Below, in pieces: positions 1 through 5,388 of a stretch of DNA of 8,218 bases. The position numbers and the translations under genes were made by a program. Source of the stretch: a bacterium. Lineage in GTDB: Bacteria; Spirochaetota; UBA4802; UBA5550. How positions within the stretch are numbered: the stretch's first letter is position 1; each line of letters opens with the position of its first letter. The notes under the pieces were generated by a model that saw only the letters and a program-made list of their open reading frames with translations, was not told the origin of the DNA and did not search any database. The DNA is taken from the NCBI GenBank assembly GCA_024224995.1, contig JAAENB010000658.1, forward strand, positions 1-8,218, in the 5' to 3' direction.

Positions 1-355
1 CCTTGAAAAATGTCCAAAGATTAGAACTGACAACTATCACCCTTCCAATAATAGGGCCATGCATATATATCATCAATTTTTTATTCCCTCTTTTTTTAGA
101 TTCTAATACTGCTTCATCCTCTTCATATAAATCAAAATTATCCAGGTTCTCATCATAATACAAACCTTCATTGGTAACTTCTATTCCGGTATAATCATAA
201 GCTTCACATTTCGGACATTTAAGCCTGATATTTTTACGCTTGGATTTTTCAACTAATTCATCAAATGTTTCAATATGGGGATGAAAAAACTCGCCGATAA
301 GATTATTGTAATGACAGTTTTTGCACATACATTTTAATTTATTTATATGGTCCAT
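1..355 (-). CDS. Zinc-ribbon protein, C-terminus cut by window edge
   Basis: An uninterrupted minus-strand frame runs from an ATG at 355-353 to the left edge (118 codons visible, no stop). It contains two CxxC knuckles, C11-K-N-C14 and C47-P-K-C50, separated by 32 residues. This is the geometry of a structural zinc ribbon, although an extra C9 makes the first knuckle C-M-C-K-N-C. An acidic stretch follows (residues about 72-82, rich in D and E), then a hydrophobic segment beginning near residue 93 that looks like a beta strand (LMIYMHGPIIGRVIVV). No catalytic motif is visible and I do not recognise the family. An in-frame GTG at 376-374 is an alternative start; neither start has a convincing Shine-Dalgarno sequence. 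The coding reading rests on the open frame, sensible residue composition and the paired CxxC motifs. Confidence 0.68.
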   Translation of the reverse strand, partial: MDHINKLKCMCKNCHYNNLIGEFFHPHIETFDELVEKSKRKNIRLKCPKCEAYDYTGIEVTNEGLYYDENLDNFDLYEEDEAVLESKKRGNKKLMIYMHGPIIGRVIVVSSNLWTFFK

Positions 356-437
356 TGTATAGATAAGCCCATGCACGATGTTATTTTTTCATTTAATTTC
401 AAATAAAGGCCCTCGGAGAGTTTATTGGGATGGATTA

Positions 438-466
438 AGTATGTTGACGTTTACATTGAAAATCAA
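438..466 (-). promoter_or_regulatory. Possible sigma70-type promoter for the zinc-ribbon gene
   Basis: On the minus strand a TTGATT box (466-461) is followed after 17 bases by CATACT (443-438). Transcription would begin about 75 bases upstream of the ATG at 355. The spacing is ideal, but each box has mismatches to consensus and the surrounding DNA is AT-rich, so this could be chance. Confidence 0.3.
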
Positions 467-570
467 TCTTTTTTTCACCTCTTCCATCAAAAAGTTCTTG
501 ATTTATATTCCTACCAACTTAAATTATGTTTAGTCTTTCCGGTGCAAAAACAGTTTTTGTACCAAAAGAA

Positions 571-600
571 AAGCCCCATCTCCAGCAAGAGATGAGGCTT
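571..600. terminator. Bidirectional terminator-like hairpin
   Basis: AAGCCCCATCTC (571-582) pairs with GAGATGAGGCTT (589-600) across a 6-base loop, giving a 12-bp stem with one mismatch. T runs flank both sides: four T at 599-602 on the plus strand, and TTTTCTTTTGG following the stem on the minus strand. The minus-strand tail is the better one. It could stop minus-strand transcripts arriving from the right before they reach the zinc-ribbon gene. Confidence 0.55.
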
Positions 601-606
601 TTCCGG

Positions 607-670
607 GACAATTCTTTCGAAGAGCCCAATAGTAACAATTGAGTAAAAACAGCTCTTCTAAAGAATTGTC
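607..670. repeat. 19-bp inverted repeat with 26-base spacer
   Basis: GACAATTCTTTCGAAGAGC (607-625) and GCTCTTCTAAAGAATTGTC (652-670) are reverse complements at 18 of 19 positions. The 26-base spacer is AT-rich and has no open frame. No U tract follows the right arm, so a terminator is unlikely. It could be a long RNA stem in a leader of the gene at 749, a pair of binding sites, or ends of a very small mobile element. Confidence 0.6.
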
Positions 671-686
671 AACCAAAAAAATTCCG

Positions 687-731
687 CTTCGGCTTCGCTC
701 AGCGACCTGAGTTCACTGAGCGGAGCCGAAG
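687..731. repeat. GC-rich palindromic (REP-like) element upstream of the small gene
   Basis: CTTCGGCTTCGCTCAG (687-702) pairs with CTGAGCGGAGCCGAAG (716-731) at 15 of 16 positions around a 13-base loop. Inside it CTCAG and CTGAG offer a competing shorter stem. The GC content contrasts sharply with the flanks. The wording (CTTCGGCTyCGCTCAG) resembles dispersed palindromic repeats seen in many environmental bacterial genomes; this is recollection, not a search. Its right arm ends only three bases before the Shine-Dalgarno sequence at 735. Confidence 0.6.
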
Positions 732-748
732 TGTAAGGAGGGCAGCAT

Positions 749-1006
749 ATGCCGAAATCACAAGAAAATACCCGAACCGGAATACCAAAGAAGGCAACCG
801 AAATAACCCCGGTAAACCTGAACCAGGGGGAGAGAGAGACCCTGGAATTAATTATCAAGGAAATACTTTTGAATCTACCTATGGACCCGGAATCGGATGA
901 AGAGCTTTACCGGTCCAATGTTCCGGGAGAGGAGGAATGTTTTATGTTGAATCTTTACGGGTACGAGATGCGGGCGCTGCGGACGTTGTTGCAAAAAGTG
1001 CGGTAA
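749..1006 (+). CDS. Small protein of unknown function (85 aa)
   Basis: The start is fixed by a near-perfect Shine-Dalgarno sequence, AAGGAGGG at 735-742, six bases before ATG 749. The protein has a polar N-terminal 27 residues (many K, T, N, Q) that is probably disordered. It is followed by an amphipathic helix (about 28-43, ETLELIIKEILLNL), an acidic stretch (about 46-63), and a C-terminal strand-helix (MLNLYGYEMRALRTLLQKVR). There is no signal peptide, membrane segment or catalytic motif. I do not recognise the family. Base composition is visibly more GC-rich than most neighbouring genes. It stands alone between a palindrome and a strong terminator, so it is a monocistronic unit. A translated gene is likely because of the ribosome-binding site, the terminator and the helix pattern. 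Confidence 0.75.
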   Translation: MPKSQENTRTGIPKKATEITPVNLNQGERETLELIIKEILLNLPMDPESDEELYRSNVPGEEECFMLNLYGYEMRALRTLLQKVR

Positions 1007-1024
1007 GCAGGAGCGCGGGTTCTT

Positions 1025-1061
1025 AGCACCTCAGAGCTCTTTTAAGGAGCTCTGAGGTGCT
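1025..1061 (+). terminator. Intrinsic terminator of the 85-aa gene
   Basis: AGCACCTCAGAGCTC (1025-1039) and GAGCTCTGAGGTGCT (1047-1061) form a perfect 15-bp stem with a 7-base loop, starting 18 bases after the stop codon at 1006. The T tail is short and interrupted (TTTCAAATTT). It most likely terminates the gene at 749. Confidence 0.75.
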
Positions 1062-1200
1062 TTCAAATTTATTTGTAAAATTCACCCGTCCACAATTTTT
1101 TGGATGTATATTTATTTTTTTATTTCTATACGTTTCTTTATACCCACCTTTTTTAAACCATGTAAAACTCCAAAATCAATTATTGTGGTGTCATTTTTTC

Positions 1201-1257
1201 GCTTAAGGGTTAAGCCTTTTGGCGACATCGTGTCGCTGTTTGCAGGCGAACGTCCTG
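1201..1257. repeat. Cluster of three short dyads downstream of the minus-strand operon
   Basis: Three symmetric stretches lie side by side: GCTTAA-ggg-TTAAGC (1201-1215), GCGACA-tcg-TGTCGC (1222-1236) and CAGG...CCTG (1243-1257). They form an island of higher GC content in very AT-rich DNA, immediately after the stop of the minus-strand gene at 1262. They may act as a 3' structure or terminator for that operon, or be a piece of a dispersed repeat. The rest of 1062-1261 shows no gene on either strand. Confidence 0.45.
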
Positions 1258-1261
1258 TTCT

Positions 1262-1681
1262 TTATTTATTATATATTTCCCAAAATTCTTTTTTATATTC
1301 ACCACAAGCTTTATTCATTGTTTTTTCATTGATGCAATATTCTTCATGACAATTTATATTAAAATCGCTTTTATTAAAATGATCAGTGATTAAATCTATA
1401 AGTTTTAAATTATTTTTTGTCTTTTTTAATAGCGCTTTATATTGATTGAAAATAGTACTATTAATAATGAATTTTTTATCTTTAATTTGGATAGCACCGA
1501 TTTTTAAAAATTTATTCATAAAGTCATTAATTTCATGTACTGTTGGAATTGCATGATTAATCATATCAGCAGAAGAAATCATTTCTTTTAAAGTAACTCC
1601 TTCAGTAGTTGCTGTTTTATGGATAGCTAGAGATAAAAATATCCATCCATCATGAAACTCAAATTTTATTTTATCATCCAT
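1262..1681 (-). CDS. Conserved-looking protein of unknown function, possible winged-helix fold (139 aa)
   Basis: I chose the ATG at 1681, five bases after the TAA of the upstream gene (1689-1687); an ATG at 1705 would overlap that gene by 19 bases. There is no clear Shine-Dalgarno sequence, so translational coupling is plausible. Residues 1-70 contain a DGWIFLSLAI opening, a helix with SADMINHAIPT, and a segment ending in DKKFIINS. The order helix, helix, then two strands with a 'GAIQIKDKKFII' hairpin looks like a winged helix. I recall similar 'ADxINHAIPT' proteins of unknown function, often near toxin-immunity genes; this needs a search. The C-terminal half is lysine-rich with three cysteines, including C-x4-C at about residues 111-116. 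No signal peptide is visible, so it is probably cytoplasmic. Confidence 0.8.
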   Translation of the reverse strand: MDDKIKFEFHDGWIFLSLAIHKTATTEGVTLKEMISSADMINHAIPTVHEINDFMNKFLKIGAIQIKDKKFIINSTIFNQYKALLKKTKNNLKLIDLITDHFNKSDFNINCHEEYCINEKTMNKACGEYKKEFWEIYNK

Positions 1682-1686
1682 AGTTC

Positions 1687-3060
1687 TTAATCCAAATACA
1701 GACATTCAGCATAAGTAAAATCACCTTTTTTCAAATCCGTTGGGTGAATGACAATAAGTGCGTTCCCATCACCGAAATCGTAATGAAAAACCAAAGTCTC
1801 GTTAGAATCATCCCAATGAGCATATTCATATGTATTATCAGGGGTTCCCAGGATGTGATCATAGAGTCTTCTGTATTTTATTTCACCGGGAACGTTCAGG
1901 AGTTTTTTTATTTTGGAGATGGAATCCCCGGGCAGTAAATCCATCTCTATATATTTGAAATGGAAGTTAGGATGGAATTCCATTTTTTTTTCAAAAAAAT
2001 CAATATTGGACAAATAAACCTTCTTCAAACCTGAGGGATACTCTTGTACTGAAAGTGATTTGATGGGGGCGTTGCTGTAAAAAGCTTTTCCAAATCCACC
2101 ATCTTTAATGAAATGATAAATCATACCGGAATCGGGAAATTCATTATTTAAATCATATTTTTTGAAATCGCTGATATTGAGTTGCGCGAAAAAGTAATAT
2201 TCTTCACCTTTAGATCCTTGAGGCCATTCAAAACCCGGGGGAAGATGGGGTAAACCGCCTTTTTTGGAAGATCCCGGAGGTATGGGTTTCTCTGTTGGAG
2301 AATAACTATCCACTGCAATCACATAAGTAAAGAAATCAGCCAGTTTTTGCTTAAACGCTTCCTCTTCATCCTCAAATTCAGAGAAATCTATTCCTGAAAC
2401 ATCAATGTCCCGCAAAACTTTGTCAACTTTATCAAAAACTTTATTTCGGCTGACCTTTCGGGTAGATTCAACACCTCCAAACTCTTTGAGTAACTCAATC
2501 ATATTTGAATTACCTTTTTGTTTCGCAAGAGTCAGGGCCGTCTCTTCCGATTTGTTTTTCATATTGACGTTTGAACCTTTTTCCAACAACAAGCGAACTA
2601 ATTCTAAGTAACCCTTATTCGCCGCGTGAATCAAAATTGTTGTTCCCAAAAAGGGGCCAGCTATAGCATCAGGTTTTTCACCGCGTTCCAGCAGCACTTG
2701 AACTACCTCAGGATGATTCCTATAAACAGCGGTTGTTAAGGCAGTGCGTCCGAAATTATCACAAATGGATATGTCAGCTCCGGCATCAAGTAATAATGTA
2801 ACAATCTGTAAATTTCCGGATTCCGCAGCCATAATCAAAGGTGTCGCACCATTATGGTCCCTGTAGTCCAAATAAGCCCCATTATCCAGTAATAAACGAA
2901 CCATATCAACAAACCTGTTTATAACAGAGCTATATAAAGCTGTGTTAAATCCATATTCATGAGCTACTTGATTTACATCTTCCCCTGCTTTGAGCATTTT
3001 TCGGACCTTGAGAACTTTTCCTTTTATTACTGCTTTTACAAATTTCATTTTATTAAACAT
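1687..3060 (-). CDS. Ankyrin-repeat protein with C-terminal DUF1963 (YwqG-like) domain
   Basis: Residues about 5-197 form some six ankyrin repeats; the clearest is 70-101, with the TPLxxAAxxGxxxxVxxLLxxGAD pattern, and others carry TALTTAV and LIHAANKGYLELVRLLL. A charged linker (about 198-255) leads to a DUF1963 domain at about 256-457. Its hallmarks are K-x-GG-LP-x-LPPGFEWP (267-280), FAQLN (291-295) and GMIYHF (312-317). DUF1963 is the family of Bacillus YwqG; both DUF1963 and ankyrin proteins recur as predicted immunity proteins in polymorphic toxin loci. The molecular activity is unknown. There is no signal peptide or membrane segment, so it is cytoplasmic. It is the first gene of a two-gene operon. 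The start at 3060 lacks a good Shine-Dalgarno sequence; M5 at 3048 is an alternative start. Confidence 0.9.
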   Translation of the reverse strand: MFNKMKFVKAVIKGKVLKVRKMLKAGEDVNQVAHEYGFNTALYSSVINRFVDMVRLLLDNGAYLDYRDHNGATPLIMAAESGNLQIVTLLLDAGADISICDNFGRTALTTAVYRNHPEVVQVLLERGEKPDAIAGPFLGTTILIHAANKGYLELVRLLLEKGSNVNMKNKSEETALTLAKQKGNSNMIELLKEFGGVESTRKVSRNKVFDKVDKVLRDIDVSGIDFSEFEDEEEAFKQKLADFFTYVIAVDSYSPTEKPIPPGSSKKGGLPHLPPGFEWPQGSKGEEYYFFAQLNISDFKKYDLNNEFPDSGMIYHFIKDGGFGKAFYSNAPIKSLSVQEYPSGLKKVYLSNIDFFEKKMEFHPNFHFKYIEMDLLPGDSISKIKKLLNVPGEIKYRRLYDHILGTPDNTYEYAHWDDSNETLVFHYDFGDGNALIVIHPTDLKKGDFTYAECLYLD

Positions 3061-3117
3061 GTATCAATTTTCACGCCATTTACAAAAAAAATCAACCAAA
3101 AAATCCCTCCCCGCTAA

Positions 3118-3207
3118 CAAAATTTATTGAAATTAAAATCAATGGCAACAGACAAAGTGTTTGATTTTAGTGATCAAAATCTAAAATTAAAATCAGAAAA
3201 ATTATAA
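3118..3207 (+). pseudogene. Remnant of a DUF115/MAF-like gene
   Basis: Bases 3130-3173 match 5617-5660 of the intact DUF115 gene at 38 of 44 positions, on the same strand and in the same reading frame. The encoded words are KLKSMATDKVFDFS against KLKLMITDKVPDFS (residues 77-90 of the intact protein). Upstream a stop at 3115-3117 closes the frame. Downstream it diverges after D-Q-N and stops at 3205. A 12-base direct repeat (AAATTAAAATCA at 3130 and 3184) sits inside the fragment. It is far too short to be a gene and is best read as what is left of a deleted second copy. The mostly conservative substitutions indicate it was once coding. Confidence 0.65.
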
Positions 3208-3209
3208 GA

Positions 3210-3240
3210 TTGACAAGAACGTTAATTTGTGCTTTATGTT
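3210..3240 (+). promoter_or_regulatory. Weak promoter candidate before the small frameshifted ORF
   Basis: A consensus TTGACA (3210-3215) is followed by TATGTT (3235-3240) at a long 19-base spacing, or TTTATG at 17 bases. Transcription would start about 70 bases before the ATG at 3318. The -35 box is perfect but the -10 box is poor. Confidence 0.3.
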
Positions 3241-3317
3241 AGATCATGAATGCAAATATTGTAATTATAAATTCTTGAAGCACATTCAGAGCATACAAAT
3301 AAAGCGGGGCAGGGGAT

Positions 3318-3532
3318 ATGAACAAACAAAATGATCCGCACGGGAAGGTTGACCGCAGGATTGAAAAAAAAACTGACTGGGCTAAAAAAGCTTCACAGAT
3401 GATTTTGCAGGAAGATCGTGCGTTTTTCCGGAAAGCTATGAGGGATGTAAAAAAACTTTTCGCACTAAAGCGGAAGAAATAAAAGAACGATGGCTGGAGT
3501 ATAACGAGCTTGTATGGGGAAAGCCCCGGTAA
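3318..3532 (+). CDS. Small lysine-rich protein with apparent -1 frameshift (54 or 71 aa)
   Basis: The zero frame from ATG 3318 gives 54 residues and stops at 3482. At GTA AAA AAA CTT (seven A, 3449-3455) a one-base slip back continues into an open frame ending at 3532. That gives a 71-residue protein ending K-A-E-E-I-K-E-R-W-L-E-Y-N-E-L-V-W-G-K-P-R. This second tail is a well-formed amphipathic helix, while the zero-frame tail (ALKRKK) is not, so the frameshifted product looks like the original protein. The protein is helical and very basic with W21, FF (36-37) and two W in the tail. I do not recognise the family. Explanations are a true mutation, a homopolymer sequencing error, or slippage on the A-AAA-AAA heptamer. 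Purines (AGGGG, 3311-3315) lie very close to the ATG. Confidence 0.5.
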
Positions 3533-3540
3533 GGCAACTA

Positions 3541-3816
3541 TCAGGCTGATTGCTTTTTTAACCGTTTCTCCTGCTTGTACTCTTTCACGGATTCATATTT
3601 TAAGAGACCACTCTCCGCCTCGTTAAGAGATGACATTATATAGAAGAAAGTGATATTATTCTTTTTCAAAAAAAGTTTTTTATGTCTGTGTCCACAAATA
3701 ATTTTAATATTTTTGTTTTCGGGAAGATTATCAAAAAAATCACCATATTTTGTACTGCCTTCATAAGCATCAAAAGGAGAAGCATCATCTTTTGGGATTA
3801 TATCAGGGAATGTTTG
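3541..3816 (-). pseudogene. C-terminal remnant of a minus-strand protein with a GHxH motif
   Basis: A frame of 91 codons is open from 3816 down to a TGA at 3541. It begins directly after a stop (3819-3817) and has no start codon until an ATG about 31 residues before the end. The sequence is well-formed: PDIIPKDD, then STKYGDFFDNLPENKNIKII, then CGHRHKKLF, and a charged helical end (EYKQEKRLKKQSA). A hydrophobic strand followed by GHxH is the pattern of the last metal-binding motif of calcineurin-like phosphoesterases, but one motif is weak evidence. I infer the N-terminal part was lost at the junction near 3817, where a plus-strand remnant begins. The 31-residue ORF within it is unlikely to be a separate gene. 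Confidence 0.5.
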
Positions 3817-3953
3817 CTACAGCGCCAAATTTTAAGACATGGTATACGTCAGGAGATAGAACAAGGGGGTATAGCGGATGGAATACTGGTGAAACCGGGG
3901 GATTGGAAACAAGACCCAAAAACGCTTATGTAAATTATATTATCAAGTATTAA
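3817..3953 (+). pseudogene. C-terminal remnant of a tail-collar-type protein
   Basis: The plus frame ending at TAA 3951-3953 encodes FKTWYTSGDRTRGYSGWN, then TGETGGLETRPKNAYVNYII-KY. The final G-x-ETRPKN-x-x-x-NYIIKY is a characteristic end of phage tail-collar/tail-fibre domain proteins, where the usual form is like ETRPRNVAVNYIIKY. The frame runs open to an ATG at 3750, but that part lies over the opposite-strand remnant and does not look like collar sequence. No ribosome-binding site is evident. I read it as the last 45 or so residues of a lost gene, related in domain type to the lipoprotein at 7158. Confidence 0.6.
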
Positions 3954-4059
3954 TGAGAATTAAATAAATACTATCCCTCTCACTTGAAAATATTTAACCT
4001 GGTTATAATTATATTTCCGCTATGGCCGGGTTTTATTATCAAAAATTATACCGTTATTC

Positions 4060-4088
4060 TTGACGTCAGGTATTTATGTTGTTATAAT
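4060..4088 (+). promoter_or_regulatory. Near-consensus sigma70-type promoter
   Basis: TTGACG (4060-4065), a spacer of exactly 17 bases, and a perfect TATAAT (4083-4088). Transcription should start near 4095, about 245 bases upstream of the lipoprotein ATG at 4341. No credible short ORF lies in between, so it would give a long untranslated leader or a separate small RNA. Confidence 0.6.
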
Positions 4089-4259
4089 AGAGGCAGGCAC
4101 TAAACCAACAATTCCCAACAACTCGAAAGCCTTTATATATTCAGGGGCTTATACTACTCACGGACCTTGTTTACTTTGCCAGGTTAATGGTTGACTAATG
4201 CCGCATCCTCATGCTGTGATGTATTGATCCAAAACAGGTTAACAGGATCGGTATGTCTA

Positions 4260-4287
4260 TTGTCTGCATCAAAAGAGCATGTATATT
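4260..4287 (+). promoter_or_regulatory. Candidate proximal promoter of the lipoprotein gene
   Basis: TTGTCT (4260-4265) and TATATT (4282-4287) are separated by 16 bases, placing a transcription start about 45 bases before ATG 4341. The -10 box has one mismatch. The surrounding run of TATA words makes chance matches likely. Confidence 0.4.
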
Positions 4288-4340
4288 TTATATATATGCT
4301 TAAAGTATAAAAAACAAAAATAAAACAAGAGGAGTGTGCA

Positions 4341-5090
4341 ATGAAAAAAAATCTCAGATCATGTTTAGCGGCTTTATTAGTAGTTTCCGTTTTTGGTTTT
4401 ATGGGATGTGAGGCCGGTTTAACGAGTAATGATGGTAATGGTTCTCCGGACGATTCGGGGGATAGCGGGTTTAGTTTTTCGGATCTTTATTCACGGATAA
4501 AAATCCTGGAAAAAGAAAATAAAAAACTGAATGAAGTGATTGAACAGTTAACTGATCAACAAGCTAATACTTCAAGTGGTTTAGCCGGGAGAATTGACGC
4601 ATTGGAAGGGCATGTGGGCGGTATTTCTGTTGCCGATTTAAAAAATACCATTGATGATTTATCATATTCTGTTTCTGATAGCTGGTCGGGTGCAATAAGC
4701 ACGACTTCCCTGAGTTATCAATACATTTCAGGCGCACCGGAAATAGTTCTTACGGATGTAAAAGCGGGAGATATATTTATTGCCTCTCTTGATGTGACAG
4801 GTTCAACTGGGTATAGCACACTTATTGCCACATCGGGTTTAATCGAATGGTGCGGTTCCGCACCCACTATTTTTTTCGATTTTATATTCTACTTGCCTGT
4901 GACGACTCAACATGGAAAAGCAATGGGAATTTTTAAAGCAGCAAGTAGCGGCACAATAATAATAAGGATGCATAGCAAGGGCTATAAGAAGCAGATCACT
5001 GACATCATGAATGACAACAAACGTTGGGTCGACATGCCAGCTAATGCTAGTCAAGGAAGCGTGCTTGTCTCCAAACTGGGGAAGCAATAA
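4341..5090 (+). CDS. Modular surface lipoprotein, coiled coil plus unknown C-terminal domain (249 aa)
   Basis: The start follows a Shine-Dalgarno GAGGAG about 8 bases upstream. Residues 1-22 are a lipoprotein signal peptide (MKKNLRSC, then a hydrophobic core) with a relaxed lipobox F-M-G-C23. The mature chain begins CEAGLTSNDGNGS, a Ser/Gly/Asp-rich tether. Residues about 45-92 form a coiled coil with heptads (SRIKILEKENKKLNEVIEQL), then GLAGRIDALE. Residues about 97-249 are beta-rich with alternating hydrophobic segments (EIVLTDVKAGDIFIASLDV, TIFFDFIFYLPV, GTIIIRM). I do not recognise that domain. The first 90 residues closely match the lipoprotein at 7158, while the C-terminal domains are unrelated. 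This suggests an oligomeric stalk anchored in a membrane and carrying an exchangeable head. It ends in a hairpin at 5105. Confidence 0.9.
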   Translation: MKKNLRSCLAALLVVSVFGFMGCEAGLTSNDGNGSPDDSGDSGFSFSDLYSRIKILEKENKKLNEVIEQLTDQQANTSSGLAGRIDALEGHVGGISVADLKNTIDDLSYSVSDSWSGAISTTSLSYQYISGAPEIVLTDVKAGDIFIASLDVTGSTGYSTLIATSGLIEWCGSAPTIFFDFIFYLPVTTQHGKAMGIFKAASSGTIIIRMHSKGYKKQITDIMNDNKRWVDMPANASQGSVLVSKLGKQ

Positions 5091-5104
5091 ATTTTATATT
5101 AATG

Positions 5105-5139
5105 CCTGCCGGAATAATATAATACAAAACTCCGGCAGG
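5105..5139 (+). terminator. CCTGCCGGA hairpin terminator of the first lipoprotein gene
   Basis: CCTGCCGGA (5105-5113) and TCCGGCAGG (5131-5139) form a perfect 9-bp stem with a 17-base AT-rich loop, 15 bases after the stop. It is followed by GTCTTCTCTT rather than a clean T run. The same arms recur after 7949, and one arm recurs after 6483. Confidence 0.6.
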
Positions 5140-5147
5140 GTCTTCTC

Positions 5148-5258
5148 TTATAATCTTGACTTATAGCGTGACTTCATCATGTTTGTATAATTATCATCAA
5201 TCTCTTTATCGGGATCACCCTTTTTTTTCTTCTTTATAAAGAGTACCGCAGACGACAA
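5148..5258 (-). pseudogene. Possible C-terminal remnant of a minus-strand protein
   Basis: A 36-codon minus-strand frame, open only from a stop at 5261-5259 to TAA 5150-5148, reads LSSAVLFI, KKKKK, then GDPDKEIDDNYTNMMKSRYK. A hydrophobic stretch followed by lysines and a charged tail would fit the end of a membrane-anchored protein, but the fragment is short and has no early start codon. It may equally be chance in AT-rich DNA. Confidence 0.25.
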
Positions 5259-5327
5259 CTATGTTGACACAGAGGGGTATATGATCTTTGGAGCACAGGC
5301 AATTCTAATTTTTTGTACAGTTTGTCG

Positions 5328-5356
5328 TTGACAGGAATGATAAAATCTTTTATTTT
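5328..5356 (+). promoter_or_regulatory. Promoter of the DUF115 gene
   Basis: A perfect TTGACA (5328-5333) is followed after 17 bases by TATTTT (5351-5356). Transcription would start near 5363, giving a short leader of about 26 bases containing the ribosome-binding site GGGAG (5378-5382) before ATG 5389. A second TTGACA at 5264-5269 has no acceptable -10 box. Confidence 0.55.
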
Positions 5357-5388
5357 ATTAAAATTAAATTAAAATATGGGAGTCATAT

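Larger units (their letters stand above)
3954..4340. other. Gene-free stretch carrying two promoter candidates
   Basis: No coding-like frame was found on either strand in these 387 bases. The stretch is AT-rich except for the middle (about 4090-4260). It holds a near-consensus promoter at 4060-4088 and a weaker one at 4260-4287, both pointing toward the lipoprotein gene at 4341. No clear hairpin or known riboswitch motif was recognised between them. Confidence 0.5.

Noticed and set aside
422..487. 21-residue minus-strand frame beginning MEEVKKRLIF with GA-rich upstream bases
   Set aside because: Too short to support alone, with no recognisable motif, and it overlaps the promoter candidate for the zinc-ribbon gene.
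1201..1257. Integron attC recombination site after the minus-strand operon
   Set aside because: The outer arms read GTT...AAC, the reverse of the AAC...GTT arrangement of attC, and no integrase or cassette array is present.
1104..1349. 81-codon plus-strand frame, hydrophobic and phenylalanine-rich
   Set aside because: It overlaps the end of a convincing minus-strand gene and the dyad cluster, has no ribosome-binding site, and its composition is that of AT-rich DNA read by chance.
3682..3933. 83-codon plus-strand frame over the two remnants
   Set aside because: It is offset from the frame that gives the collar ending and runs antisense through the GHxH fragment; no motif or ribosome-binding site supports it.
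4839..5087. 82-codon minus-strand frame with many C and H
   Set aside because: It is the antisense shadow of the first lipoprotein and lacks a ribosome-binding site or homology-like pattern.
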